Shown here: one piece after another, positions 36,753 to 45,742 of the stretch
Layout: the number at the start of each line of letters is the position of its first letter
Position numbering within the stretch: the stretch's first letter is position 1
From: CAIKLP01 sp965279595
GTDB taxonomy: Bacteria > Bacteroidota > Bacteroidia > Sphingobacteriales > Sphingobacteriaceae
Reading direction: 5' to 3'
DNA length: 64,000 nucleotides
Assembly (NCBI GenBank): GCA_965279595.1
Contig: OZ257246.1
Location: 2,232,001-2,296,000 of the forward strand
Program-made: the position numbers and the translations under genes
Notes under the pieces: model-generated
Databases searched by the model: none
Told to the model about the DNA's origin: nothing
Seen by the model: the letters and a program-made list of their open reading frames with translations, nothing else

Positions 36753-38675
36753 CTAATTTTTTAAGAAAGTACTTGAATATTGTCCAGATTTATCATTTAC
36801 TTGGATATAATATAATCCACTAGTTAAATTTGAAGTAGAAAAATTTGCTATACTATTTTCAAAATTCAAATGTCCTTTATCGATAATTCTACCCATTTTA
36901 TCAAAAATTATAAATGGTAGATTAACATTCGAATTGATAGATTTTATATTGATTTTTAAGTTATTTTCAACTGGATTAGGGTATAATAAAAGCTGATTCT
37001 TATTATTTAATGCTTGATTTTCATAGCCAAGTTTATTTCCATCAAAGACTAACCGAAAGCGGTTATTTCCATGTGAATTAACATCAGAAGTTATCTCAAA
37101 TGTATAGATTGAGTCATTTTTAATATTGATAGTGGTATTAGCAAAAAGATCTAATAGATAAATCCCAAATGTAGAATCTAAACTCTCAAATCCAGAAAAT
37201 TTAAGTGTGTTTTTTCCAGCCATAATTCCTGTAGTATTAAAGCTCCATGCAGAAAGTTTTACAGTATCTAATTTCTTTTGGAAAGGAATATAATTGAAAG
37301 TCAAATTTGCTCCATCATTGCTTACAGTATAGATGTTCAATCTATCATTGAAAAATTTCCCAGCATCTTTAGTGTCATTACCTTGTATTGTAGCTGTATT
37401 ATCAAATACAATCATCGCTTCATCTACATTTGCACTATCATTGCTAAAACGTATTTTCAGATGCTGTGAAGGTTTAGCTTGTTTGAAAAAGTTGAATGGA
37501 GTATTACTAACTTTTACTGCTTCGGTGAATCCTAATACTGCACCCGAGTTTGTTGCTTTAACAAAAAATGCTTGTCCAAGCGGAACATATCTAGTTATCC
37601 CATTTACGGAATTTCCATTACTCATGTCAAAAGTGCCATAAGCTCCAGTAACTGCATCATATGCCCATACATAGTCTGTAATATTGGTTTTAGTCCAGCC
37701 TGTTGCTGCTTGTAAATCAATCTGACTTGGATAAGGGTTTGCAATTAAATTAAATCCATCTTCAGTAGTCAATCCATTATTAGTAAATGATAAATTCAAA
37801 TTAATTGGACCAGAATTTATGGTTCCAATAAAATCTATAGTTGCATCATCAGGAATTGACCAATTCAAATAGGGATCTGCCACTGCTCTTGAACCACGTA
37901 TAAAAACTTCCATACCTGTACCTGTGCGAAATTTTGCATTGATAGTTGAGGGTGCTGTCCATCCATTATCAGCATCACCAGTTAGGGTTTCGTTATAAGT
38001 TCTTAAGGAAGGATTACATGCACAATTTTCAAAACCATTTGCACTTCCGCCAGTACCTGTGACCAAAATATCATCAATTATTTGAGTAAGTGAAATACTG
38101 TCAGTAACATTTACAGGTGATCCTAAAAATCTCCATCTGCGCTTACTATTGCTTCCACCAGGTATAAATCTTTGTACAATTACATCGCCTGAAATGCCTG
38201 ATCCTGTTATTTCTGCAATGCGTGCTGTCCCGGTTGAGTTTGATATTAAAGTTAAATTATTATTAGTAGTTAAAGATCCTGCGGTATTGGTTAAAGTTCC
38301 AGTTATGTTAATCATTTGACTTCCAATGGTGGTTGTTCCATTGGTTTCTATATTGGTAAAAGTAGTGCCATTACTACCATTAATTGCTTGTGTTGTTCCG
38401 GCAAAATTTACAGTTGTTCCTGAATTACTAAATCCTGTATTTGCAGAATTATTTGTCCAATTACCTTCTAAATTTAAAATGGCACCAGTTGCAACATTGG
38501 TAATTAATCCAGAATTCTGACTCAAGTAATTTCCATTTGTCCCATCAATATAAATTCTTGACGAACTATTGAGAACTATAGTCGCACCATTGTTTACAAT
38601 TCCTTGTGAATATGTAGAACAAATTCCTGCAAAAAAAAGGAAATAAATAAGTGTTATTTTAGATATTGATTTCAA
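36753..38675 (-). CDS. T9SS-secreted adhesin-like repeat protein (paralogue C)
   Basis: This is the short form, 640 residues. A signal peptide (to STYSQG) and only ~140 residues of stalk precede the shared domain (RFIPGGSNSKRRWRFLGSPV, VFIRGSRAVADPYLNWSIP, DGFNLIANPYPSQIDL). The type A sorting domain (LLLYPNPVENNLKINI, TSGLYYIQV) ends it. The ladder of stalk lengths among the three paralogues (C < A < B) is notable. It lies 40 nt downstream of the 38716-39486 gene and is probably co-transcribed with it. Confidence 0.85.
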   Translation of the reverse strand: MKSISKITLIYFLFFAGICSTYSQGIVNNGATIVLNSSSRIYIDGTNGNYLSQNSGLITNVATGAILNLEGNWTNNSANTGFSNSGTTVNFAGTTQAINGSNGTTFTNIETNGTTTIGSQMINITGTLTNTAGSLTTNNNLTLISNSTGTARIAEITGSGISGDVIVQRFIPGGSNSKRRWRFLGSPVNVTDSISLTQIIDDILVTGTGGSANGFENCACNPSLRTYNETLTGDADNGWTAPSTINAKFRTGTGMEVFIRGSRAVADPYLNWSIPDDATIDFIGTINSGPINLNLSFTNNGLTTEDGFNLIANPYPSQIDLQAATGWTKTNITDYVWAYDAVTGAYGTFDMSNGNSVNGITRYVPLGQAFFVKATNSGAVLGFTEAVKVSNTPFNFFKQAKPSQHLKIRFSNDSANVDEAMIVFDNTATIQGNDTKDAGKFFNDRLNIYTVSNDGANLTFNYIPFQKKLDTVKLSAWSFNTTGIMAGKNTLKFSGFESLDSTFGIYLLDLFANTTINIKNDSIYTFEITSDVNSHGNNRFRLVFDGNKLGYENQALNNKNQLLLYPNPVENNLKINIKSINSNVNLPFIIFDKMGRIIDKGHLNFENSIANFSTSNLTSGLYYIQVNDKSGQYSSTFLKN

Positions 38676-38715
38676 TTTTTAGGGTATTAAATTTTAAATC
38701 AAAACAATTTAATGG

Positions 38716-39486
38716 TTATTCAATAATTTCATAAGAAACATAACATAATCCAGCTTTTACAGTAATTGCTGAAGTAGATACCTCAGAAAAAAATCTTCCA
38801 ATCACAGTTCCAGAAGTACTTGTTTTGATGATTCCTTCTATGATAGCTATATTATTATTTCCTGTCAAGCTAGCAGTGGTGGTGGTACCAGTATTTACAG
38901 CCGTTAAGCCATTTACAAAAGTAGTTGCAGAAGCTGTAGTATTTGCTTGGACATTGAATCGTAAATTCGTAACAGTTGCTGCTGTATTAATTGTCCATCT
39001 TGCACCAGTAGTTGTTGCTGCTGAATTATATGTAATAAAAAATTTGAATTTATAAGTAAATCCAGACTCAACTGGAAAACTTAGTCCAGTGATGTCAGCT
39101 AATGTAGTGGTGCTATTTGCAACATCTGCGGTAGGACCTACTATTGTTCCACCATTAATTAATCTTTTCCAAATGGTATTAATATCATCCCAAAAATAAT
39201 AACCTGGGAATACCTTGTTTGGGATACTTCCTGCGGTTGCAGTGTTATAAACTAGTAGAGAATTACCTGCAGTGGCAATTGTGGCTACATCAGTTAAACC
39301 AGTTAGCGCTACTCTTGGAATTAAAATTCCTTTGTCTGCAAAATCAATATCTAATCCGGCAGAAGCATCAGGGGTGGCTCCACTGCTATTGATACCAACA
39401 TTTTGGGCAGATAGCTTTACGGAAAAAATAAAAAAAAGTAAAAACAACAAAGCAGAGTGCCTTGAAAATTTAAAATAAGCTTTCAT
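38716..39486 (-). CDS. Secreted protein of unknown function, tail-fibre-like N-terminus
   Basis: The 256 residues have a signal peptide (about 1-28, ending LSAQ). Then comes NVGINSSGATPDASAGLDID and KGILIPRVALTGL, an N-terminal pattern shared by many Bacteroidota secreted proteins and resembling phage tail-fibre starts. The C-terminal half (VGPTADVANSTTTLADITGL onward) is Thr-rich, as in jelly-roll or tumour-necrosis-factor-like structural proteins. There is no T9SS sorting domain. As the first gene of the cluster it probably shares a promoter with the downstream adhesins. Function is unknown. Confidence 0.75.
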   Translation of the reverse strand: MKAYFKFSRHSALLFLLFFIFSVKLSAQNVGINSSGATPDASAGLDIDFADKGILIPRVALTGLTDVATIATAGNSLLVYNTATAGSIPNKVFPGYYFWDDINTIWKRLINGGTIVGPTADVANSTTTLADITGLSFPVESGFTYKFKFFITYNSAATTTGARWTINTAATVTNLRFNVQANTTASATTFVNGLTAVNTGTTTTASLTGNNNIAIIEGIIKTSTSGTVIGRFFSEVSTSAITVKAGLCYVSYEIIE

Positions 39487-39595
39487 TTTAGTTCAGAATT
39501 GGGGTAAAAACTTGGGTAATTGTGATTCCCTAAAGTACACAAAATACCTTAAAAGCAGAAAATTGTCTGCAACAATTCGAGAGAGGAATTAAAAT

Positions 39596-39603
39596 CAAAT
39601 ATA
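39596..39603 (-). promoter_or_regulatory. -7 box for the surface-protein cluster (TATATTTG)
   Basis: An exact TAnnTTTG match just downstream of the terminator hairpin, leaving a ~105-nt leader. That leader holds a small GCAGA/TCTGC hairpin at 39555-39570. Confidence 0.45.
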
Positions 39604-39605
39604 AT

Positions 39606-39679
39606 TAAAAAAAAAGCAAAAGAAAATGCCCTATTTGCATAGGGCAATTTTCGAGAGCTTTATTTAATTAACAACAACA
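39606..39679 (-). ncRNA. Possible sigma-54-driven small RNA
   Basis: A near-consensus sigma-54 promoter (39690-39705) predicts a start near 39679 on the minus strand. About 25 nt later an intrinsic terminator hairpin (39622-39655) with a T-run ends at about 39606. There is no open reading frame of note between. The transcript would be ~70 nt. Alternatively the hairpin simply ends the response regulator mRNA and the promoter match is fortuitous. Confidence 0.35.
39612..39655 (-). terminator. Intrinsic terminator
   Basis: GAAAATTGCCCTAT pairs with ATAGGGCATTTTC (one bulge) around a short loop, followed on the minus strand by TTTTGCTTTTTTTTT. It ends the response regulator transcript and any RNA started at 39679. 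Confidence 0.8.
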
Positions 39680-39689
39680 TTTAATTATA

Positions 39690-39705
39690 TTCAAGTGTTG
39701 TGCCA
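39690..39705 (-). promoter_or_regulatory. Sigma-54-like promoter
   Basis: The minus strand reads TGGCACAACACTTGAA. It has TGGCAC at -24 and TTG at -12 with exact spacing, the best match in the window. It lies ~100 bp beyond the stop of an NtrC-family activator gene. Confidence 0.5.
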
Positions 39706-39808
39706 AATTGATAATATTAGTTTAAATGCTATTGAAGGCAGTTTTTGAATTAGTCTTCTATTTATTATTCCCATTTTGGGATTCTGGTTCTCATAAAAAG
39801 ATTGAAAT

Positions 39809-41194
39809 TTAATTGCTGGATTCCGTTCTTTTTAAACCATACTTTTCGATTTTATTGTATAAATGACTTCTTTGAATTTCTATTTCATCAGCAGTTTTAG
39901 AAACATTCCAATTGTTTTTTTCCAATTTATGTAGAATGAAATCTTTCTCCATTTGATCTTTAAACTCTTGAAAGTTCTGCATATTGAATAACGTTGATTC
40001 AGAAGTTTTGATAATAACTTTATTTAAATTGATATTGGCAGAACTTAAATTATTTTGAACATCAATATCACTTATCACTTTATCACTTAAAATAATTAAT
40101 CGTTCAACCATATTATGCAGTTCACGAATATTTCCAGTCCAATTTAAATTTTGCAAATAGTTCATTGCTTCTAAACTAAAGCGTTTCGCAGGCATTCCAT
40201 AATCATTACAAATTTCTTCTAAAAAACTTTGTGCCAATTCTGGTATGTCATCTCTTCGGTCATTTAAAGAAGGAACATGAATTAATATAACACTTAATCT
40301 ATGGTATAAATCCATCCTGAAATTATTCAATTCAATTTCTTTGAATAAATCTTTATTGGTTGCAGCAATTATTCTTACATCAACTGGAATTTCTTTTTCG
40401 CCACCAACTCTGGTAATTTTGTTTTCTTGTAAAGCACGTAATACTTTTGATTGTGCTGATGGGCTCATATCTCCAATTTCATCAAGAAAAAGTGTACCAC
40501 CATTTGCTTGTTCAAATTTTCCAATTCTTTGTTTAATTGCAGAAGTAAAAGACCCTTTTTCATGACCGAATAATTCACTTTCAATTAATTCAGAAGGAAT
40601 GGCTGCACAATTCACTTCTATTAAAGGTCCATTTGCTCTATTACTTCTTTCATGAATCCATTTAGCAACTAATTCTTTTCCACTACCATTTTCACCAGTA
40701 ATTAAAACTCTTGCCTCAGTGGGTGCAACTTTATCAATTGTATCTTTAATTCTTAGTATAGGTGAAGAATTACCTAAAATATCTCTTGTTTTATTAACTC
40801 TTCTTTTTAAAATTTTGGTTTCAATTACTAAATCCTTTTTCTCTAAAGCATTTCTAACAGTAATTAAAAGTCTGTTTAAATCGGGTGGTTTTTGAATAAA
40901 ATCATAGGCTCCTTTTTTGGTAGCTTCTACAGCGGTGTCAATGGTTCCATGACCAGAGATCATGATGAAAGGGAGGTCAGGTTTTATTTCTTGATTGGCT
41001 GTTAATACTTCCATGCCATCCATTTTAGGCATTTTAATATCACATAAAACCAAATCAATTTCATCTTTTTTTATTATTTCTAATCCTTCAATGCCATCTG
41101 AAGCTTCTATAACTTCATACTTTTCATATTCCAATATTTCGCGAAGTGTACCGCGAATACTTTTCTCATCATCAATAATTAATATTTTAGACAT
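39809..41194 (-). CDS. NtrC-family sigma-54-dependent response regulator
   Basis: The 461 residues comprise a receiver domain (phospho-Asp52 in LVLCDIKMPKMDG, Lys near 102 in FIQKPPD), a sigma-54 AAA+ domain and a C-terminal Fis-type helix-turn-helix (VSKTADEIEIQRSHLYNKIE). The AAA+ domain has Walker A GENGSGKE (167-174) and Walker B GGTLFLDEIGDM. The loop that normally reads GAFTGA and contacts sigma-54 is GSFTSA (214-219); core F and T are kept, but two positions are changed. No sensor kinase gene is adjacent. Plausible targets in view are the sigma-54-like elements at 3570, 7070 and 39690. Confidence 0.93.
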   Translation of the reverse strand: MSKILIIDDEKSIRGTLREILEYEKYEVIEASDGIEGLEIIKKDEIDLVLCDIKMPKMDGMEVLTANQEIKPDLPFIMISGHGTIDTAVEATKKGAYDFIQKPPDLNRLLITVRNALEKKDLVIETKILKRRVNKTRDILGNSSPILRIKDTIDKVAPTEARVLITGENGSGKELVAKWIHERSNRANGPLIEVNCAAIPSELIESELFGHEKGSFTSAIKQRIGKFEQANGGTLFLDEIGDMSPSAQSKVLRALQENKITRVGGEKEIPVDVRIIAATNKDLFKEIELNNFRMDLYHRLSVILIHVPSLNDRRDDIPELAQSFLEEICNDYGMPAKRFSLEAMNYLQNLNWTGNIRELHNMVERLIILSDKVISDIDVQNNLSSANINLNKVIIKTSESTLFNMQNFQEFKDQMEKDFILHKLEKNNWNVSKTADEIEIQRSHLYNKIEKYGLKRTESSN

Positions 41195-41220
41195 AGGTAA
41201 TTTTTATAGGTTATGTAATA

Positions 41221-41258
41221 ATAAGAAAAAAAACAAAAAGGATGCCAAGTAGCATCCT
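41221..41258 (-). terminator. Terminator of rnpB
   Basis: AGGATGC/GCATCCT hairpin (41239-41245 with 41252-41258) followed on the minus strand by TTTTTGTTTTTTTTC. Confidence 0.8.
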
Positions 41259-41270
41259 CAAAGTAAAAAA

Positions 41271-41650
41271 GCAAATTCATAAGCCGGGTTCTGTTACTTT
41301 ATTTGGTTTACAACCGTAAAAGCTTCTATCATTTATCTGGGATAACAATTGCTTGTTACCTCTATCAACCTACCCATCCCGATTCGATTTTGCAATCTTG
41401 AAGCGAGCAACTTCATGATCGGGACCTATTTGGTCTTTCAACTCCTGAGGTTTACCGCGGTGTGTATTGCTACACAAAGCTGTGAGCTCTTACCTCACAT
41501 TTTCACCTTTTCCTCTTCATTGCTGTTGAGGTAGTTTATTTTCTGTGGCACTTTCTGTTCAATAAATTGCCCTTCCCGTTAGGAAGCAGGATGCTCTATG
41601 TTGCCCGGACTTTCCTCCCCAAATTGAATTGAGGCGATAGAACGATTTGC
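41271..41650 (-). ncRNA. rnpB: RNase P RNA (bacterial type A)
   Basis: The catalytic RNA of RNase P matures tRNA 5' ends. On the minus strand the universal 5' core GAGGAAAGTCCGGGC is followed by AACATAGAGCATCC, and the 3' core ends AACAGAACCCGGCTTA. The extreme ends pair (GCAAAT with ATTTGC) as helix P1, which sets the limits at 41650 and 41271. A consensus -7 box lies 5 nt upstream and a terminator follows. The plus-strand open frame here is a shadow. Confidence 0.95.
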
Positions 41651-41654
41651 TTTA

Positions 41655-41662
41655 CAAAGATA
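41655..41662 (-). promoter_or_regulatory. -7 box for rnpB (TATCTTTG)
   Basis: An exact TAnnTTTG match whose expected start, ~5 nt downstream, coincides with the 5' strand of helix P1. Confidence 0.65.
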
Positions 41663-41681
41663 GAAATTATTAATGATTTGA

Positions 41682-42632
41682 TTATTTGATGAAAACTTCG
41701 GTGGCTCCATATCCGAATTTTTCTTTACGAGCATCTTTAAAAGTTCTAATATTGGGGTGTTTCCCTAATTGACGATGAATTTCATTTCTCAATGTACCAT
41801 TGCCAACACCATGTATAAATATGATTGTAGAAAATTGATGTGAAATTGCTTGTTCTAAGTTTTTGTTAAATACTGCTAACTGAAATTGCAACATTTCGTT
41901 GGCGGTCATCGTAGGAAACTCTTCTGTTAATTCTTCAATATGTAAATCGATTTCAGAATTTGGTTTTTCAACTTCACTTTTAAAAGATGATTTATTATTC
42001 ATTAAATTCTCTTGCAAGAATTCAGTATGAATTGGGCTATTTAGACTTTCTTCTAGTTCAATTAAATGCCCTTTTCCACCTAAAATTGGAATATCTTTTT
42101 CAGACATGATAATTGATTTCCCTTTCAATTGCTTCTTATAAATTACCGGTTGTTTTGGTTGGAAATCTCCAATCTTAAAAAATAAAAATTGAAAATGGTA
42201 TACTGGATGAAAATCTAAATCTGATAATGGGAAAGAGGCAATTTTTTTATAATTAAAAGCTTCAATGATATCTGATGAAATTCCTTGATAGGTATTGTTT
42301 TTTTCAGTATAAAATTGAAAAGTTAATTCATACGATGTTTGATTGATTAAATATTGATGATATAAATGAGATATGTTTACATCGCGCTGTATCGCTAAAT
42401 AAATTGTTTGGTTTTTATTACTTTCATTTATTACTCTGATTTTTTCTTGTTGAACAACCTCTGAAATTTGATTTTCTTCTGTATGTACCAAAACAACTTC
42501 TGATGCCAAAACAGTAATTTCGAAATCACCATCAATAGTTACTCCGATAAGCTGATGATCAATTAAATTGGTCACTACACCTTCTTGTCGCTCGTTGATA
42601 AATCGAACATAATCACCAATTTTAAATGACAT
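41682..42632 (-). CDS. DUF2027 and Smr-domain protein
   Basis: This is a 316-residue protein. An N-terminal KOW/SH3-like barrel (FKIGDYVRFINERQEGVVTN) and DUF2027-like body span about 1-200. The C-terminal Smr domain (about 225-316) has EIDLHIEELTEE and the loop FIHGVGNGTLRNEIHRQL. Smr domains are nuclease-like folds; recent examples cleave mRNA at stalled or collided ribosomes, but this Bacteroidota DUF2027-Smr architecture is uncharacterised as far as I know. It ends 31 nt before the rnpB promoter and starts 60 nt after the phosphohexomutase stop, possibly in one operon with it. Confidence 0.85.
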   Translation of the reverse strand: MSFKIGDYVRFINERQEGVVTNLIDHQLIGVTIDGDFEITVLASEVVLVHTEENQISEVVQQEKIRVINESNKNQTIYLAIQRDVNISHLYHQYLINQTSYELTFQFYTEKNNTYQGISSDIIEAFNYKKIASFPLSDLDFHPVYHFQFLFFKIGDFQPKQPVIYKKQLKGKSIIMSEKDIPILGGKGHLIELEESLNSPIHTEFLQENLMNNKSSFKSEVEKPNSEIDLHIEELTEEFPTMTANEMLQFQLAVFNKNLEQAISHQFSTIIFIHGVGNGTLRNEIHRQLGKHPNIRTFKDARKEKFGYGATEVFIK

Positions 42633-42692
42633 GATTTTTGAATAAAAAAATGAAACTAGGATTGTTCGTATTAAACAATCCTAATTGTAATA

Positions 42693-44102
42693 TTAATTAA
42701 GTAATGTTGCTTTGGTAGCCTCTAAAATTGCAAAAGAGTCAACAGAATTAGCAGCTTCAGCATATGTCCTCAAAACCGGCTCAGTACCTGATGGTCTAAC
42801 CATTACCCATCTACCGTTTCCTAAATGAAATTTAAATCCATCCATATCCTCCGTTGATTCAATTTTGTAATTGCCAAACGCGGTGTATTTACCATTTTTG
42901 CAGTTTTCAATAATGGCTTGTTTTTGATTTTCTTCGATATGTAAATCGTAACGTTCAACAGCAAAGCTTCCAACTTCATCATATACTTCTTGAATTAATT
43001 CACGTAATGATTTTCCAGTTTTTGCCATAAATTCCCATATAGTTAATCCAATCCAAATTCCATCTCTCTCTGGTATATGACCAGCAATGGCTATACCGCC
43101 TGATTCTTCTCCACCAGCTAAAAAAGGTTGTTTATTTTCAACCATTATTTCGCAAATATATTTGAATCCAATTTTTGTAGTTTGTTGAGAAATGCCATAT
43201 TTCTTACACAATTCTTCAATTTTACGTGTACAAGAGAAGGTGGTAATTACGTGTCCTGATTTTTTTTTGTACTTCACTAAATAATGAATGAGCAATAAGA
43301 TGATGTGATGAGAGTCTACAAAATTTCCTTCATGGTCATATAATCCAATACGGTCAGCATCTCCATCAGTCGCTAACCCAGAATCGATGTTTCCTGAAAT
43401 TTTGATCATTTCAGAAAATTCAGTCAAATTTTTGTGAATCGGTTCTGGTGCTTGCCCGTCAAACCCTGGGTTCGCTTCACAATGTAAAAATGTAAGGTCA
43501 GGTAAAATATTTCTCATTACACTTTGTCCAGCACCGTACATCGCATCATAAGCTAAATTCAATCCTGAATTTTTTATTGCTTCTAAATCAAATGATACCT
43601 CAACATGTTTTAAATATAAATCTTCCATATCAATCCATTCAATTAATCCTTTCGATTCATATTCTTTCAAAGTGGATGTCGAATAAGGTAATTTCTCTGG
43701 TATGATATTTTCTATTTCAGTAATAACTTGCGGTACAGCAGGTCCACCAAAATCTGCCTTTATTTTAAATCCATTATACTCGGGAGGATTATGACTTGCT
43801 GTAATAATAATTCCAACACTTGCCTTTAATTGAACAGTTGCTAAAGATATCATTGGGGTTGATACAAAATCATTGCTAGTAATTTTAATCTTTATACCTT
43901 CATACGCCATCACGCGTGCAACTGCATCTACAAACAATTTGCCTGCAAACCTACAATCGTTTCCTAGCGTAATACTAGGTTCACTGTAATTATTTTTAAG
44001 CCATTGAGCTGTTGCATAAGCTACTCTTTCTACATTTTGAACAGTAAATTCTTGAGCAATTATTGCTCTCCATCCATCGGTACCAAATTTTATTTTAGTC
44101 AT
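42693..44102 (-). CDS. Phosphoglucomutase/phosphomannomutase family enzyme
   Basis: The enzyme interconverts hexose 1- and 6-phosphates. It shows the active phosphoserine loop TASHNPPEYNGFK (Ser103 from the chosen start), metal-binding DGDADR, sugar-binding GGEESGG, and phosphate-binding RPSGTEPVLR near the end. The length is about 469 residues. I start at MTKIKF (44102) because the longer ATG at 44120 would lie at or before the transcription start set by the box at 44122-44129. Whether glucose, mannose or glucosamine phosphate is preferred cannot be told; the FGTDGWRA start resembles PgcA/GlmM-like members. Confidence 0.9.
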   Translation of the reverse strand: MTKIKFGTDGWRAIIAQEFTVQNVERVAYATAQWLKNNYSEPSITLGNDCRFAGKLFVDAVARVMAYEGIKIKITSNDFVSTPMISLATVQLKASVGIIITASHNPPEYNGFKIKADFGGPAVPQVITEIENIIPEKLPYSTSTLKEYESKGLIEWIDMEDLYLKHVEVSFDLEAIKNSGLNLAYDAMYGAGQSVMRNILPDLTFLHCEANPGFDGQAPEPIHKNLTEFSEMIKISGNIDSGLATDGDADRIGLYDHEGNFVDSHHIILLLIHYLVKYKKKSGHVITTFSCTRKIEELCKKYGISQQTTKIGFKYICEIMVENKQPFLAGGEESGGIAIAGHIPERDGIWIGLTIWEFMAKTGKSLRELIQEVYDEVGSFAVERYDLHIEENQKQAIIENCKNGKYTAFGNYKIESTEDMDGFKFHLGNGRWVMVRPSGTEPVLRTYAEAANSVDSFAILEATKATLLN

Positions 44103-44121
44103 GCTGTTTTTATTATGCACG

Positions 44122-44129
44122 CAAAAATA
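44122..44129 (-). promoter_or_regulatory. -7 box for the phosphohexomutase gene (TATTTTTG)
   Basis: An exact TAnnTTTG match, 19 nt before the chosen ATG. The remaining ~250 bp up to lysC show nothing else clear apart from the lysC box. Confidence 0.5.
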
Positions 44130-44379
44130 GGTCTTTTATTTTTGTAATTAAATTTTTATAGAAATAAGCAGAATGTCATTTTTGAGCAATTTTTAAAAAC
44201 CAAAAATAGGAAAGATGTAAATAAATAAACCTGGTTTTCCCTGCTACAGCCATATAAATCCAATATGCTTTATTATTTGATGAAAGACTAAATGGAAATA
44301 ATTAACTTAAAAAGTATAAAAAGAAGTATTATCTCCATGATTATAAACGGCAATACTTTATTATTGTAGCAATAATAAC

Positions 44380-44387
44380 TATTTTCG
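44380..44387 (+). promoter_or_regulatory. -7 box for lysC-lysA (TATTTTCG)
   Basis: Fits TAnnTTTG with one change, 18 nt before the lysC ATG. Confidence 0.4.
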
Positions 44388-44405
44388 CGACAAATTGTAG
44401 AAAGA

Positions 44406-45725
44406 ATGAAGGTATTAAAGTTTGGTGGAACTTCAGTTGGAAGTCCAGATCGAATGAGAAATTTAGTAGAGTTACTCAATTTCAATGAACCTCAAATTGT
44501 TGTATTATCAGCAGTTTCAGGAACAACAAATCAATTGGTTGCAATTTCTAATTGTTTATTTGAAAAGAAACATGAAGAAGCTAATGCACTTATTGATTTA
44601 TTAGAAAGTAATTACATCGATTTCATTAAAGATTTATTTTCAGATGCATCTTTTCTAAAACAATCTGCCCAATTAATTACTGAACATTTTAATGCAATAA
44701 GAGCATTTACCCAAGATATTTTTACAACTTATGAAGAAAGAATTATCCTATCTAAAGGGGAATTAATTTCTACAGCATTGTTTACTTATTATTTAAAGCA
44801 ACAAGGTAAAACAGTGGAACTATTGCCTGCATTGGATTTCATGAAATTAGATGAACATCAAGAACCTGATGTTTCGTATACCAAATTGCATTTAGGTAAT
44901 TTGTTGAAACAATATTTAAATACAAAAACTTTTATTACACAAGGATATATTTGCAGAAATAGTTTTGGTGAAGTTGATAATTTAAAAAGAGGAGGGAGTG
45001 ATTACACTGCATCATTGATTGGAGCAGCGATTGCTGCTGAAGAAGTACAAATTTGGACTGATATAGATGGGATGCATAATAATGATCCAAGAGTTGTTTC
45101 AAATACTAAACCAATCCGAAATTTATCATTTGATGAGGCCGCTGAATTAGCTTATTTTGGTGCAAAAATATTGCATCCACAAAGTGTTTTTCCTGCTCAA
45201 AAATTTAAGATTCCTGTTAGGTTATTGAATACCATGGAACCTAATGCAATTGGCACTTTGATAAGTGATACCACCACCAATGAAACGGTAAAAAGCATTG
45301 CTGCAAAAGATGGAATTATTGCCTTGCAAATTCAATCATCTCGAATGCTATTAGCTTATGGTTTTTTAAGAAAAGTATTTGAAGTTTTTGAAAGATATAA
45401 GACTCCAATTGATATGATCACGACTTCTGAAGTTGCAGTTTCAATTACCATTGATGATGATCGTAAATTAAAAGAAATTTGTGCAGAGTTAGAAAGTTAT
45501 GGAACTATCCATATTGATAGAGATCAGACTATAATTTGTGTAGTGGGGGATTTTTTAGCTAGTAAATCTGGTTATGCCGCAAAAGTTTTGAATGCTTTAA
45601 AGGAAATTCCAATTAGAATGATTTCATATGGAGGAAGTCCAAACAACATTTCTATTTTAGTCAATTCGGATAGAAAAAAAGAAGCATTAGTTGCCTTACA
45701 TAAAGGCTTATTTCAAGAGAATTAA
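44406..45725 (+). CDS. lysC: Aspartate kinase (monofunctional)
   Basis: This enzyme makes aspartyl phosphate, the first step to lysine, threonine, methionine and diaminopimelate. The 439 residues have the kinase start MKVLKFGGTSVGSPDRM, substrate motif LKRGGSDYTASLIGAAI and GIDGMHNNDPR-like DIDGMHNNDPRVV, then two C-terminal ACT domains (about 300-439) for amino-acid feedback. The next gene, 17 nt on, is diaminopimelate decarboxylase. This first-plus-last pairing points to the lysine branch, so lysC is the best symbol, though feedback specificity is inferred. Confidence 0.9.
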   Translation: MKVLKFGGTSVGSPDRMRNLVELLNFNEPQIVVLSAVSGTTNQLVAISNCLFEKKHEEANALIDLLESNYIDFIKDLFSDASFLKQSAQLITEHFNAIRAFTQDIFTTYEERIILSKGELISTALFTYYLKQQGKTVELLPALDFMKLDEHQEPDVSYTKLHLGNLLKQYLNTKTFITQGYICRNSFGEVDNLKRGGSDYTASLIGAAIAAEEVQIWTDIDGMHNNDPRVVSNTKPIRNLSFDEAAELAYFGAKILHPQSVFPAQKFKIPVRLLNTMEPNAIGTLISDTTTNETVKSIAAKDGIIALQIQSSRMLLAYGFLRKVFEVFERYKTPIDMITTSEVAVSITIDDDRKLKEICAELESYGTIHIDRDQTIICVVGDFLASKSGYAAKVLNALKEIPIRMISYGGSPNNISILVNSDRKKEALVALHKGLFQEN

Positions 45726-45742
45726 TTTCAAGAAAAAGAAAA

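Noticed and set aside
41349..41534. 61-residue plus-strand frame
   Set aside because: It lies inside rnpB, whose conserved core and paired ends are clear on the minus strand.
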